From the NCBI GenBank assembly GCA_905215465.1, contig CAJMPT010000018.1:1-26532 (forward strand): a DNA stretch of 26,532 bases. The letters run 5' to 3'. This document shows, piece by piece, positions 14,772-22,031 of this stretch. The notes under the pieces were generated by a model, which was not told where the DNA came from, searched no databases, and saw only the letters and a list, made by a program, of their open reading frames with translations. Made by a program: the position numbers and the translations under genes. The stretch comes from an uncultured bacterium (lineage in GTDB: Bacteria; Actinomycetota; Coriobacteriia; Coriobacteriales; Atopobiaceae). Each line of letters starts with the position of its first letter. Position 1 is the stretch's first letter.

Positions 14772-14896
14772 GTTCGCCGTATGGTTTTTTGCCACAAGCA
14801 GCTTTTGAAGTAATCAAATCAATGATCAGGTATCTGGGAAGCGCGATGATTCTCTGCTAATTCAAATACTGATTGTATGAAAACCATACGGCGAAC
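14772..14896. repeat. Palindromic element family II, copy 3
   Basis: A 125-nt imperfect palindrome whose terminal 17 bases (14772-14788) are the exact reverse complement of 14880-14896. Weaker pairing continues inward. The apex (about 14827-14847) contains CTGGGAAGCGCG, a diverged form of the core CTGGGCAAACGCG seen in the other two copies. The interior is AT-rich compared with the surrounding genes, suggesting acquired DNA. Confidence 0.6.
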
Positions 14897-14913
14897 CTCT
14901 CCGCCCGCTCCGA

Positions 14914-14950
14914 ACATCTCGCCCGGTGACTCCCAAAGGGACTAAGATGT
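14914..14950. other. Hairpin in the dehydrogenase leader
   Basis: ACATCT (14914-14919) pairs with AGATGT (14945-14950), and weaker pairing extends outward. The loop contains CCCAAAGGGA, reminiscent of the family I core (CTCAAAGGGAG), so this may be a decayed family I copy. It could also be a leader structure of the downstream gene. Confidence 0.3.
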
Positions 14951-15001
14951 CGGGCTAGGTGGCGCGGGGGCGCCGCCGCATCCCAACGAGAGGGGTTTCA
15001 C

Positions 15002-16087
15002 ATGAAGGCTGCACGTTGGTACAAGGCCGGGGACATCCGCGTCGAGGACGTCCCGGAGTGCCAGATCGACGAGGACTACGACGTCAAGGTCAAGCTGCAC
15101 TGGTGCGGCATCTGCGGCTCCGACCTGCACGAGTACCTCATGGGTCCGATCTTCATCCCCGTGGGTGACCCGCACCCGGTCACCGGCGAGGCCGCGCCCG
15201 TCATCATGGGCCACGAGTTCTCCGGCGAGGTCGTCGAGGTCGGGCCCAACGTCACTAACGTCAAGCCCGGCGACCGCGTGGTCGTCGAGCCCATCGTCTG
15301 CGACGACACCTGCCCGTCCTGCAAGGCCGGCAAGCCCAACCTCTGCCAGAACCTCGGCTTCCACGGCCTGGCCGGCAAGGGCGGCGGCTTTGCCGAGTAC
15401 ACCACCTTCCGTCACAAGTTCGTCCACAAGATTCCCGACACGCTGCCGTACGACAAGGCCGCGCTCGTGGAGCCCATCTCCGTGGGCTACCACTCCCTCG
15501 AGGCCGGCGACTTCAAGCCCGGCATGACCGCCGTCGTCTCCGGTGCCGGCACCATCGGCCTGGCCACCATCGAGAGCCTGAAGGCCATGGGCGCGAGCAA
15601 GGTCTTCGTCATCCAGCGCAAGTCCGTGCGCCAGGAGTACGCCAAGAACTCCGGTGCCGACGCGGTTCTCGACCCGTCCGAGTGCGACGTCGTGGCAGAG
15701 ATCATGCGCCTGACCGACGGCTACGGCGCCGACATTGCCTTCGAGTGCACCGGCGCGCAGGCCTGCTTTGACCAGGAGGTCGCGGCCGTGCACGCCGGCG
15801 GCACCGTGGTGGTGACCTCCATCTGGGAGAAGGGCGTGAGCTTCGACCTCAACGCGCTGGTCATCCCCGAGAAGAAGATCGTGGGCTCCATCTGCTACTG
15901 CGGGGATGACTTCGACGACGTCATCCGTCTCATGGACGAGGGCAAGATCCCTGCCAACGGCTTCATCACCAAGAAGGTGGCCCTGGACGACATCGTCTCC
16001 GAGGGCTTTGAGACCCTGACCGGTCCCGAGAAGAAGAAGCAGGTCAAGATTCTGGTCTCTGCCAACCCGGACGAGTTGGGCGCGTAG
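15002..16087 (+). CDS. (R,R)-butanediol dehydrogenase-like zinc alcohol dehydrogenase
   Basis: A medium-chain zinc dehydrogenase of 361 residues. It closely resembles 2,3-butanediol/acetoin dehydrogenases, which interconvert acetoin and 2,3-butanediol with NAD(H) in the cytoplasm. Catalytic zinc ligands are Cys35 in WCGICGSDLHEY, His71-Glu72 in MGHEFSG, and a Glu in LVEPISVGYHS. The structural zinc is held by Cys100, 104, 107 and 115. The coenzyme loop is SGAGTIGLATIESLKAMG near residue 175. GAGAGGGG at 14988-14995 supports the start. The gene stands alone, with palindromic elements on both sides. Sorbitol or threonine dehydrogenase activity is possible but less likely. Confidence 0.88.
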   Translation: MKAARWYKAGDIRVEDVPECQIDEDYDVKVKLHWCGICGSDLHEYLMGPIFIPVGDPHPVTGEAAPVIMGHEFSGEVVEVGPNVTNVKPGDRVVVEPIVCDDTCPSCKAGKPNLCQNLGFHGLAGKGGGFAEYTTFRHKFVHKIPDTLPYDKAALVEPISVGYHSLEAGDFKPGMTAVVSGAGTIGLATIESLKAMGASKVFVIQRKSVRQEYAKNSGADAVLDPSECDVVAEIMRLTDGYGADIAFECTGAQACFDQEVAAVHAGGTVVVTSIWEKGVSFDLNALVIPEKKIVGSICYCGDDFDDVIRLMDEGKIPANGFITKKVALDDIVSEGFETLTGPEKKKQVKILVSANPDELGA

Positions 16088-16208
16088 GGGCGATAACGTA
16101 GCTGGCCGGCGGGGCGGTCGCCGTTCCATCTCAGAGGGAGTTGAACAAACCCCCTGCGATGGAAGGCGACCGCCCCGCCTTCGTTTACGTGGCTGCCCCT
16201 GCGCGCCC
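16078..16208. repeat. Hairpin family I, copy B, with mirrored gene end
   Basis: The core stem (16108-16138 with 16151-16179) has a few mismatches and the loop AGTTGAACAAAC. The outer arms 16078-16100 and 16186-16208 are also inverted copies, matching at 18 of 23 positions. The left outer arm is the last coding bases and stop codon (TAG, 16085-16087) of the dehydrogenase gene. The downstream arm therefore mirrors the gene's end. The loop is in the sense orientation of the dehydrogenase transcript. Confidence 0.75.
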
Positions 16209-16217
16209 GCCCGCGCA
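16199..16217. other. Small GC hairpin
   Basis: CTGCGCG pairs with CGCGCAG around CCCGC, immediately beyond copy B and overlapping its outer arm. It may compete with the larger fold. No function can be assigned. Confidence 0.3.
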
Positions 16218-16257
16218 GGCAGGAGTACCTCCGCCAACAAAATTTAGTAGGCATCCA

Positions 16258-16415
16258 ACCCCTGCTGCTGGGGGACGCGCGAGAAGGTCATGCAGGTAGT
16301 AGCCGAGGGGACCGTCCCGTCTCAAAGGGCTTTGTTCAACTCCCTTTGAGACGGGACGGTCCCCTCGGCGGACAAGCGGCATGACCTTCTCGCCCTACGC
16401 CCCCGGCAGCAGGGC
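16258..16415. repeat. Hairpin family I, copy C, with mirrored gene end
   Basis: The core is a perfect 28-bp stem (16302-16329 with 16342-16369) around CTTTGTTCAACT, which reads AGTTGAACAAAG on the minus strand. The outer arms 16258-16293 and 16379-16415 are inverted near-copies, with 15 identical bases (GCGAGAAGGTCATGC) and then partial identity. The right outer arm contains the stop codon and last codons of the kinase gene that ends at 16395. As in copy B, the loop is sense with respect to the gene it follows. Confidence 0.8.
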
Positions 16416-17696
16416 GTCCACGTGGAAGATGCCGTCCTCGCAGCCAAAGGTGAGGACGCCGCCGTGGCGCTCGACGATGCCGCGCATGCTTCTGGTGCCA
16501 AAGCCGTGGCTGCCGGCGTCCGCCTTGGTCGTGACGGGCGCGCCATCCTTGAAGGCGGGTGCCTCGTCGCAGCTGTTCTCGACGTTGATGACGCACATGC
16601 TGTTCGAACGCCGCACGTTAAGCGAGATGATGCGGCGCTCGGGCTCGCCGATGCTGCGGACGGCTTCGATGGCGTTGTCCAGCGTGTTTCCAAACAGCGA
16701 ATAGATCTCTTGCGGCTCCAGGCACTCCAGCGCGCGGCCGTCGGCAATCACGCTCAGCGTGATCTTCTCCTCGGAGCAGACCAGGCCCTTCTCGGTGAGA
16801 ATGACGTCTAGGGCGGGGTTGCCGGTTCTGACCGTGGAGTCGTAGATGGCAATCTCCGCCGCGAGGTCCTCCAACGCGCGGCCGTCGGCCACCCGACCGC
16901 TGCCGGCCAGGGAGCGAATCTGGTGCTTGATGTCGTGGCACTTCACGTTGATGGCATCGATGTTCTTGCAGCTGAGCCGGTACTGCCGCTCGCGCTCGGC
17001 CGCCATGCGCCGCTCGACCTCGTACTCGGTGGCAAGCTGTCGCGCGGACAGGATCTTCTGCTCCGAGAAGAGCGTGAAGCCGCAGAGCACCCCGTGGGCC
17101 AGGCGCGCCATGAGGTAGGCCTCCAGGCCAACGCCCGCCGTGCCCAGGCTCTTGACCACCACGTCAAGGCCGATGACCGTGGCTACCACCACGAGGGCCA
17201 CCAGGATGATCTGCGGCTCGCTGATGTCCGCGAGACCGTGGCGTCGGATCTGCCTCACAAAGAGCCACAGGTAGAGGGGATAGACCAGTGCGATGGCGGC
17301 CAGCAGGGTGGTCGGCCAGGGAGGCACGATGCCGCCAGCCGCCACGACCAGCGTGTCCATGAGATTGGACGTGCCGCTGATGAGGTTCTGGCCGATGTAG
17401 CCCGCCGTGCAGCAGAAGAGCGCCTGCCAGGGGGAGATTCGCCAGACCAGCAGCACCGCCACAAAGGCGGTGAGGAGCGTGATAGCAAACGTGACCATGA
17501 GCAGCGGCATGTTGGTGCCAAGGGCCATGCGGCGCAACGGCTCCTGCAGAAGCTCGCCGGCGTAGAAGACGCCCGCGCCAAGAAGCGGCCTCAGGGCGCC
17601 GCCTCTGCGTTCCAGATCCGCGCACAGCGGCATGATGCAGGCCGCCAGCTGCAGGAACAACGATGTGACAAGAGCGAGCGGCGGCGGAAAGCTCAT
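16395..17696 (-). CDS. GHKL-type sensor histidine kinase (HK1)
   Basis: A 433-residue membrane kinase of the AgrC-like GHKL group. Residues 1-210 hold about six to seven hydrophobic segments with little extracellular sequence, as in peptide- or small-molecule-sensing kinases. Residues 215-248 look like a coiled linker rich in Arg and Glu. The phosphoacceptor is probably His254 in VKCHDIKHQI. The ATP-binding domain has the N-box GNTLDNAIEA (336-345) and G-box GFGTRSM near residue 400. The ATG overlaps the stop of RR1 by four bases, so kinase and regulator are coupled. The ligand is unknown; no agrB or agrD gene is in the window. Confidence 0.9.
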   Translation of the reverse strand: MSFPPPLALVTSLFLQLAACIMPLCADLERRGGALRPLLGAGVFYAGELLQEPLRRMALGTNMPLLMVTFAITLLTAFVAVLLVWRISPWQALFCCTAGYIGQNLISGTSNLMDTLVVAAGGIVPPWPTTLLAAIALVYPLYLWLFVRQIRRHGLADISEPQIILVALVVVATVIGLDVVVKSLGTAGVGLEAYLMARLAHGVLCGFTLFSEQKILSARQLATEYEVERRMAAERERQYRLSCKNIDAINVKCHDIKHQIRSLAGSGRVADGRALEDLAAEIAIYDSTVRTGNPALDVILTEKGLVCSEEKITLSVIADGRALECLEPQEIYSLFGNTLDNAIEAVRSIGEPERRIISLNVRRSNSMCVINVENSCDEAPAFKDGAPVTTKADAGSHGFGTRSMRGIVERHGGVLTFGCEDGIFHVDALLPGA

Positions 17697-18403
17697 CTTC
17701 TGCCTCCCAGGTAGCGGGCCAGCGCGAGCTCGATCTCCTTCTTGTGGCCGCGGGTGATGTGCAGCGCGCTGCCCCCGGCGAGCGTAACCTCGTCGCCCGC
17801 AATGCCGGTGATGAGCGCCATGTTTGCCAGGCAGTAGCGCGAGACGCGCACCATGGGCGCCTCTTCAAGCTCGCGCTCGACCTGGGTCAGGGAGCCGCGC
17901 GCCCGCATGGCCTCTCCGTCCACGGTGTGGTAGACAAGGTCGTGGTTGCGCACCTCGATGTGGGTGACCTCGCTGAGCGGCACGGACCTAAAGCCGTCTT
18001 CGGTGGGCACCGTGAGCGTGCGGTTTGTCCCCTGAGCCACCTCGCGCATGGCCCGGTCCAGGTTCATGGAGAGGCCGGCGAAGGTGGCGGGCTTCACCAG
18101 AAAGCCCAGGGCGTCCACCTCGTAGCCGCGCACGGCGTACTGCGCCAGGTCCGTCACAAAGATGATGCTGGTCACGCGGTGCTGCGAGCGCAGCAGCTCG
18201 GCGGCCTCCAGGCCGTTGATGCCCGGAAGCTGGATGTCCAGAAGGCAGATGTCGTAGGTGCGCGAGGCGTCCAAAAGCTCGAAGGCGGCGCCCACCACGT
18301 CCACGTCAAACGTCATGCCGCGCGACTCCTCGTATCGTCGCAGCAGCGCCAGAAGCGCGTCTGCGGCGGGCTCCTCGTCCTCGACGATGAGCATGCTCGT
18401 CAC
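17693..18403 (-). CDS. LytTR-family response regulator (RR1)
   Basis: A 236-residue response regulator. The receiver domain has the acidic pocket VEDEE near residue 8, the phosphorylated Asp56 in CLLDIQLPG, and a switch lysine in LVKPATF. The C-terminal LytTR DNA-binding domain (about 135-236) shows the usual VTHIEVRNHDLVYHTVDG pattern and VRVSRYCLANMALI. The start is GTG 18403, preceded by GGAGAGGAGA at 18411-18420; an internal ATG three codons later lacks that spacing. It is the first gene of the RR1-HK1 operon and diverges from GH3-1, which is a plausible target. Direct repeats at 21-bp spacing elsewhere in the window fit this regulator class. Confidence 0.92.
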   Translation of the reverse strand: MTSMLIVEDEEPAADALLALLRRYEESRGMTFDVDVVGAAFELLDASRTYDICLLDIQLPGINGLEAAELLRSQHRVTSIIFVTDLAQYAVRGYEVDALGFLVKPATFAGLSMNLDRAMREVAQGTNRTLTVPTEDGFRSVPLSEVTHIEVRNHDLVYHTVDGEAMRARGSLTQVERELEEAPMVRVSRYCLANMALITGIAGDEVTLAGGSALHITRGHKKEIELALARYLGGRR

Positions 18404-18440
18404 GGTCAAGTCTCCTCTCCCCAAAACTATCCCAAAGTAA

Positions 18441-18470
18441 ATGATAACGAGGTCAGAGGCCCTGCTCCAA
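18441..18470 (-). promoter_or_regulatory. Promoter of the RR1-HK1 operon
   Basis: On the minus strand TTGGAG (18470-18465) and TATCAT (18446-18441) are 18 bp apart, a convincing sigma-70-type promoter about 38 bases before the GTG start of RR1. Confidence 0.5.
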
Positions 18471-18526
18471 CCCAATCGGCCATGGTGCGCCGCTTGGCGC
18501 GTCCATCGGCGAGAAGTGCGTTTGGG

Positions 18527-18548
18527 TCGCGAAAGGCGCGATTCGCGA
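18527..18548. promoter_or_regulatory. Inverted repeat upstream of GH3-1
   Basis: TCGCGAA (18527-18533) and TTCGCGA (18542-18548) form a perfect 7-bp dyad with an 8-bp centre in the RR1/GH3-1 divergent gap. The same region also reads as a direct repeat TCGCGAMAGG with 16-bp period. It is a candidate operator for GH3-1. It does not have the 21-bp LytTR spacing, so another regulator may act here. Confidence 0.4.
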
Positions 18549-18600
18549 CAGGATTTCTCACGCCCCGTAACGGCACGGCAACCTTTGCGCCAAGAAGAGG

Positions 18601-18617
18601 CCCGGCATCCCGCCGGG
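18601..18617 (+). other. Small hairpin in the GH3-1 leader
   Basis: CCCGGC pairs with GCCGGG around ATCCC, ending 13 bases before the purine-rich ribosome site of GH3-1. It might influence translation or mRNA stability. Confidence 0.3.
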
Positions 18618-18644
18618 TTGGAACAACGAGGAAGGGAAGAGCTT

Positions 18645-21176
18645 ATGAACGTCTCACGCAGGGGTTTTCTCGCCGGATCCGCGCTGACTGCGGGCCTGGT
18701 GGGCCTTGCCGGCTGCAGCGCCAATGGCGCCGCCACCGGAACCGCCGAACCGCTTGCCGCTCCGGCCGCCGACAAGTACCCCATCGAGCCCGATAAGGAG
18801 GGCACCGCCGCCAAGTGGTCCAGCGAGGAGATTCGTGACGGCTGGACGCGCGTGACCAACCAGGACGGCGGCGCCACCATCGGCGTTGCCGACGAGGCCC
18901 GCATCATCCAGGTCGACGGCTACGCCTTCCGCGACATGGACGGCGACGGCAAGCTCAGCCTCTTCGAGGACTGGCGCCAGAGCGCCGACGACCGCGCCGC
19001 GGACCTCGCGAGCCAGCTCACCGGCGAGGAGTGCATCCAGCTCATGTGGCACGGCGGCGTCCAGGGCGTCATGGACGCGCCCGGCTCCAAGGTCGACCCC
19101 AACGACACGAGCTTGCTTGACCAGGGCTCCTGCGCAGGCGTTTCTCGCCTGGGCGGCGATGGCGACTCCTACGCCACCGTCATCGCCTGGATCAACAACA
19201 TCCAGACCAAGTGCGAGCAGCGCCCGCACGGCATCCCGTACATCTGCTCCGTTGACCCGTACGCCACGCTGGGCATTCCCTCCACCGTCGGCCTGGCCCC
19301 CGCCATGGACAAGGACCTCTGGCGCAAGGCGGGCATGTGGATCGGACGCGCCTGGAGCTCCATTGGCGTCCGCTGCGAGCTTGGTCCCCAGATCGACCTC
19401 TACACCGACCCGACGGTCGCCCGCCTGAACGGCGCCGAGACCGAGGACCCGGCCCTCGCCCGTGACTTCACGCGCGCCTTCGCCGGCGGCATGCAGTCCA
19501 CCTGGGGCGACGACGAGGCCACCGACGACCGGGGCTGGGGTAAGGACTCCGTCGGTGTCATGCTCAAGCACTTCGTGGGCGCCGGCGCCATCGAGGGCGG
19601 CCGCAACGACCACGGCGACACCGGCAAGTTCGACGTCTTCCCCGGCGACAACTACCAGGCCCACCTCATCCCGTTCCTTGACGGCGGCATGAAGCTCGAC
19701 TCCAAGACCGAGCAGATGGCGGCCGTGATGCCCAACTACGGCATCCCGTTCTCCGAGGACGCCGAGTACGGCGAGCGCGTGGGCGGCGGCCTCAACAAGA
19801 CCCAGCTCTCCATCCTGCGCAACGCCGGCTGGGACGGCATGTACACCACCGACTGGGGCATCATCACCTCCGGCCGCGGCACCGAGAGCATGACGGAGCA
19901 GGAGCGCTACCGCATGATGGTCGACGGCTCCATCGACCAGTACGGCGGCGGCTTCGACCCCGAGAAGATCGGTAACCCCGTCTACGAGGACATGAAGAAG
20001 GACATGGGCGAGGACGCCGCCCTGGAGCGCGTGCGCGAGTCCGCCCGACGCATCTTCAAGCTGATGGTCCACACCCAGCTCTTCGACCAGCCCTACTCCG
20101 ACCGCGATACGGCAAAGGCCATCTTCGCCAGCGACGCCGCGGCAAAGTTTGCCTCTGACTGCAACGACAAGTGCGTCATCATGCTGAAGAACGCGGGCAG
20201 CGTCATTGCCAAGGACGGCATCTCCGACAAGCCCAAGGTCTACATCCCGCAGGTCTTCACCCCCAGCTCCTCCGGCTTCATGGGCACCACGCCGGCCAGC
20301 GTCGCCTCCTGCTTTGACGCCCAGGTCGCGGCCGAGCACTTTGATGTCGTGACCGACGCCGTGGGCGATCCCTCCGGCGCTCCGCTTGAGGGCGAGACCG
20401 AGGCCCAGTACCAGGAGAGCGACATTGCCCGCGCCACTGCCGAGGACCTCGCCGACGTCAAGTACGCCATCATCAAGGTCAAGAACCCACAGGACGCCTA
20501 TGACGGCGTCGAGGGCGCCACGGGCATGTTCGGAGCCCAGGCCGGCGACACCATCACCTACGTGCCCATCTCCCTGCAGTACCGCCCGTACACCGCTGAT
20601 GGCGCCAACGTCCGCCAGGTCTCCCTGGCCGGCGACCCTGCTGACGGCAAGACCTGGGCCGAGCACGGCACCGAGTCCGGCGTGGCCATGGAGAACCGCA
20701 GCTACTACGGCAAGTCCACGCACGCCACCAACGAGAGCGACCTCGACCTGGTTATCGACACCAAGGCCAAGCTGCCCGTCGACGCCAAGCTGATCCTCAT
20801 CGTCGACGCCGACCACCCGATGGTGTTCTCCGAGATCGAGCCCTACGCCGACGTCATCCTCATGGGCTGGGCTGGCGACGCCGGTCCTTCCGGCTCCGGC
20901 TTTGAGATTCCCGCAGGCAGCTACGCCCGCATCATCACGGGCGCCGTCGAGCCCTCCGGCCTGCTGCAGTTCCAGATGCCCAAGGACATGGACACCGTCG
21001 AGGCCCAGCTCGAGGACGTCCCGCGCGACATGGATCCCTACGTCGACGCCGACGGCAACTCCTACGACTTCTGCTTCGGCCTGAACTGGTCCGGCGTCAT
21101 CGATGACGAGCGCACCAAGACCTACAAGGCCGCCCCGCTGACCAAGCCGGAGGTCGAGGTCAAGGCCGACAAGTAG
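18645..21176 (+). CDS. Tat-exported lipoprotein glycoside hydrolase family 3 (GH3-1)
   Basis: An 843-residue exported family 3 glycoside hydrolase, probably a beta-glycosidase on the cell surface. The N-terminus has a Tat motif SRRGFLAG (residues 4-11) and lipobox LAGC with Cys24. Residues 97-108 (DMDGDGKLSLFE) form a textbook 12-residue EF-hand calcium loop. In the barrel domain, Lys308-His309 in MLKHFVG is the substrate-binding KH pair, and Asp403 in GMYTTDWG is the likely nucleophile. The C-terminal sandwich domain ends with LNWSGVIDDER, shared with GH3-2. The start is ATG 18645 after GAGGAAGGGAAGAG. The substrate cannot be told. The gene diverges from RR1 and precedes RR2-HK2. Confidence 0.88.
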   Translation: MNVSRRGFLAGSALTAGLVGLAGCSANGAATGTAEPLAAPAADKYPIEPDKEGTAAKWSSEEIRDGWTRVTNQDGGATIGVADEARIIQVDGYAFRDMDGDGKLSLFEDWRQSADDRAADLASQLTGEECIQLMWHGGVQGVMDAPGSKVDPNDTSLLDQGSCAGVSRLGGDGDSYATVIAWINNIQTKCEQRPHGIPYICSVDPYATLGIPSTVGLAPAMDKDLWRKAGMWIGRAWSSIGVRCELGPQIDLYTDPTVARLNGAETEDPALARDFTRAFAGGMQSTWGDDEATDDRGWGKDSVGVMLKHFVGAGAIEGGRNDHGDTGKFDVFPGDNYQAHLIPFLDGGMKLDSKTEQMAAVMPNYGIPFSEDAEYGERVGGGLNKTQLSILRNAGWDGMYTTDWGIITSGRGTESMTEQERYRMMVDGSIDQYGGGFDPEKIGNPVYEDMKKDMGEDAALERVRESARRIFKLMVHTQLFDQPYSDRDTAKAIFASDAAAKFASDCNDKCVIMLKNAGSVIAKDGISDKPKVYIPQVFTPSSSGFMGTTPASVASCFDAQVAAEHFDVVTDAVGDPSGAPLEGETEAQYQESDIARATAEDLADVKYAIIKVKNPQDAYDGVEGATGMFGAQAGDTITYVPISLQYRPYTADGANVRQVSLAGDPADGKTWAEHGTESGVAMENRSYYGKSTHATNESDLDLVIDTKAKLPVDAKLILIVDADHPMVFSEIEPYADVILMGWAGDAGPSGSGFEIPAGSYARIITGAVEPSGLLQFQMPKDMDTVEAQLEDVPRDMDPYVDADGNSYDFCFGLNWSGVIDDERTKTYKAAPLTKPEVEVKADK

Positions 21177-21204
21177 CGGTCCTCAAGCCCCAACCCAGCA
21201 CTCC

Positions 21205-21256
21205 CGGCACCACGCGCCGGCCCCAAACTCTTCCCCGGGGCCGGCGTTTCTCGTCG
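21205..21256 (+). repeat. 52-bp repeat with terminator, copy 1
   Basis: Positions 21205-21256 match 26015-26066 with three mismatches in 52. The repeat covers the whole terminator and flanks of each GH3 gene, far more alike than the two coding sequences themselves. Confidence 0.85.
21216..21251 (+). terminator. Intrinsic terminator after GH3-1
   Basis: GCCGGCCCC (21216-21224) pairs perfectly with GGGGCCGGC (21237-21245) around a 12-nt loop, followed by GTTTCT. It lies 40 bases after the stop of GH3-1 and inside a 52-bp segment repeated after GH3-2. Confidence 0.75.
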
Positions 21257-21272
21257 ACTGCCGAGAAGCCCC

Positions 21273-21301
21273 TGCCGCGTGCGGCCGCCTTCGCGTATCC
21301 T
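21273..21301 (+). promoter_or_regulatory. Possible RR2-HK2 promoter
   Basis: TATCCT at 21296-21301 is a fair -10. The matching -35 at 17 bp (TGCCGC, 21273-21278) is weak. A promoter is expected here because a terminator precedes it at 21216-21251. Confidence 0.3.
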
Positions 21302-21325
21302 GTGCGTGTCGAAAGGGGGGTCGCG

Positions 21326-22030
21326 ATGCTTGACGTTGCCATCGTTGACGACGAGGAGGGCGTCCGCGCCGAGCTGGGCCAGATGGTCCGCCGCTTCTGC
21401 GCGCAGGAGGCCGAGCGCGTCTGCGTCCATGAGTACGTGGACGGCTCGGAGCTTCTGGGCGCGACTGCCGCCAGCTGCCATGACGTCATCCTGCTGGACA
21501 TAGAGATGGCCCAGGTGGACGGCATGGACGCCGCTCACGAGCTGCGCCGCCGCGGCGTCGGCGCGCAGATCGTCTTCGTGACCAACATGGCGCAGTACGC
21601 CATCCGCGGCTACGAGGTCGGCGCCTTCGACTTCGTCGTCAAGCCGGTGGAGTATCCGGTCTTTGCCTTCAAGTTCAAACGGGTGTTCGAGGCCGTGCGC
21701 GCCCGCCGCCGCGATCTGGTCACCCTTGAGACCAGGGACGGCTTCGTGCGCATGGACGCCGCGGACATCCTCTACGTCGAGGTGCGCGGCCACAAGCTGA
21801 CCTACCACACCGCGCGCGGCCCCATCGAGATCTGGGGCACCATGAAGGCCGCAACGGCCGAACTGGAGCCCCTGGGCTTTGCCGCCTGCAACGCCTGCTA
21901 CCTGGTGAACCTCGACCACGTGACCGGCCTTTCCGGCGAGTACGTGCGCGTGGGGGAGGAGAGCCTCAAGATGAGCCGCGGCAAGTCGCGCGACTTCGTG
22001 GACGCCCTCACGCGCTCCATGGGGAGGTAG
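21326..22030 (+). CDS. LytTR-family response regulator (RR2)
   Basis: A 234-residue response regulator paralogous to RR1. The receiver has IVDDEEG near residue 6, phosphoacceptor Asp58 in VILLDIEMAQ, and a switch lysine in VVKPVEY. The LytTR domain (about 130-234) shows ILYVEVRGHKLTYHTARG and ACNACYLVNLDHV. The start is ATG 21326, with GAAAGGGGGG at 21311-21320. It is followed by HK2 one base after its stop, so both come from one message. RR2 is the nearest regulator to the 21-bp-period repeat before GH3-2 and is its best candidate activator. Confidence 0.92.
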   Translation: MLDVAIVDDEEGVRAELGQMVRRFCAQEAERVCVHEYVDGSELLGATAASCHDVILLDIEMAQVDGMDAAHELRRRGVGAQIVFVTNMAQYAIRGYEVGAFDFVVKPVEYPVFAFKFKRVFEAVRARRRDLVTLETRDGFVRMDAADILYVEVRGHKLTYHTARGPIEIWGTMKAATAELEPLGFAACNACYLVNLDHVTGLSGEYVRVGEESLKMSRGKSRDFVDALTRSMGR

Positions 22031-22031
22031 C

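Noticed and set aside
16185..16382. Small frames across the hairpin elements (about 60-90 codons)
   Set aside because: They arise from translating palindromes. Recurrent peptides such as those reading through the loop reflect the repeat, not a gene.
18654..20816. 720-codon open frame on the minus strand inside GH3-1
   Set aside because: It is an antisense shadow produced by GC-rich third positions. The composition is glycine-, valine- and alanine-rich with no motifs, while the plus strand has a signal peptide and catalytic residues.
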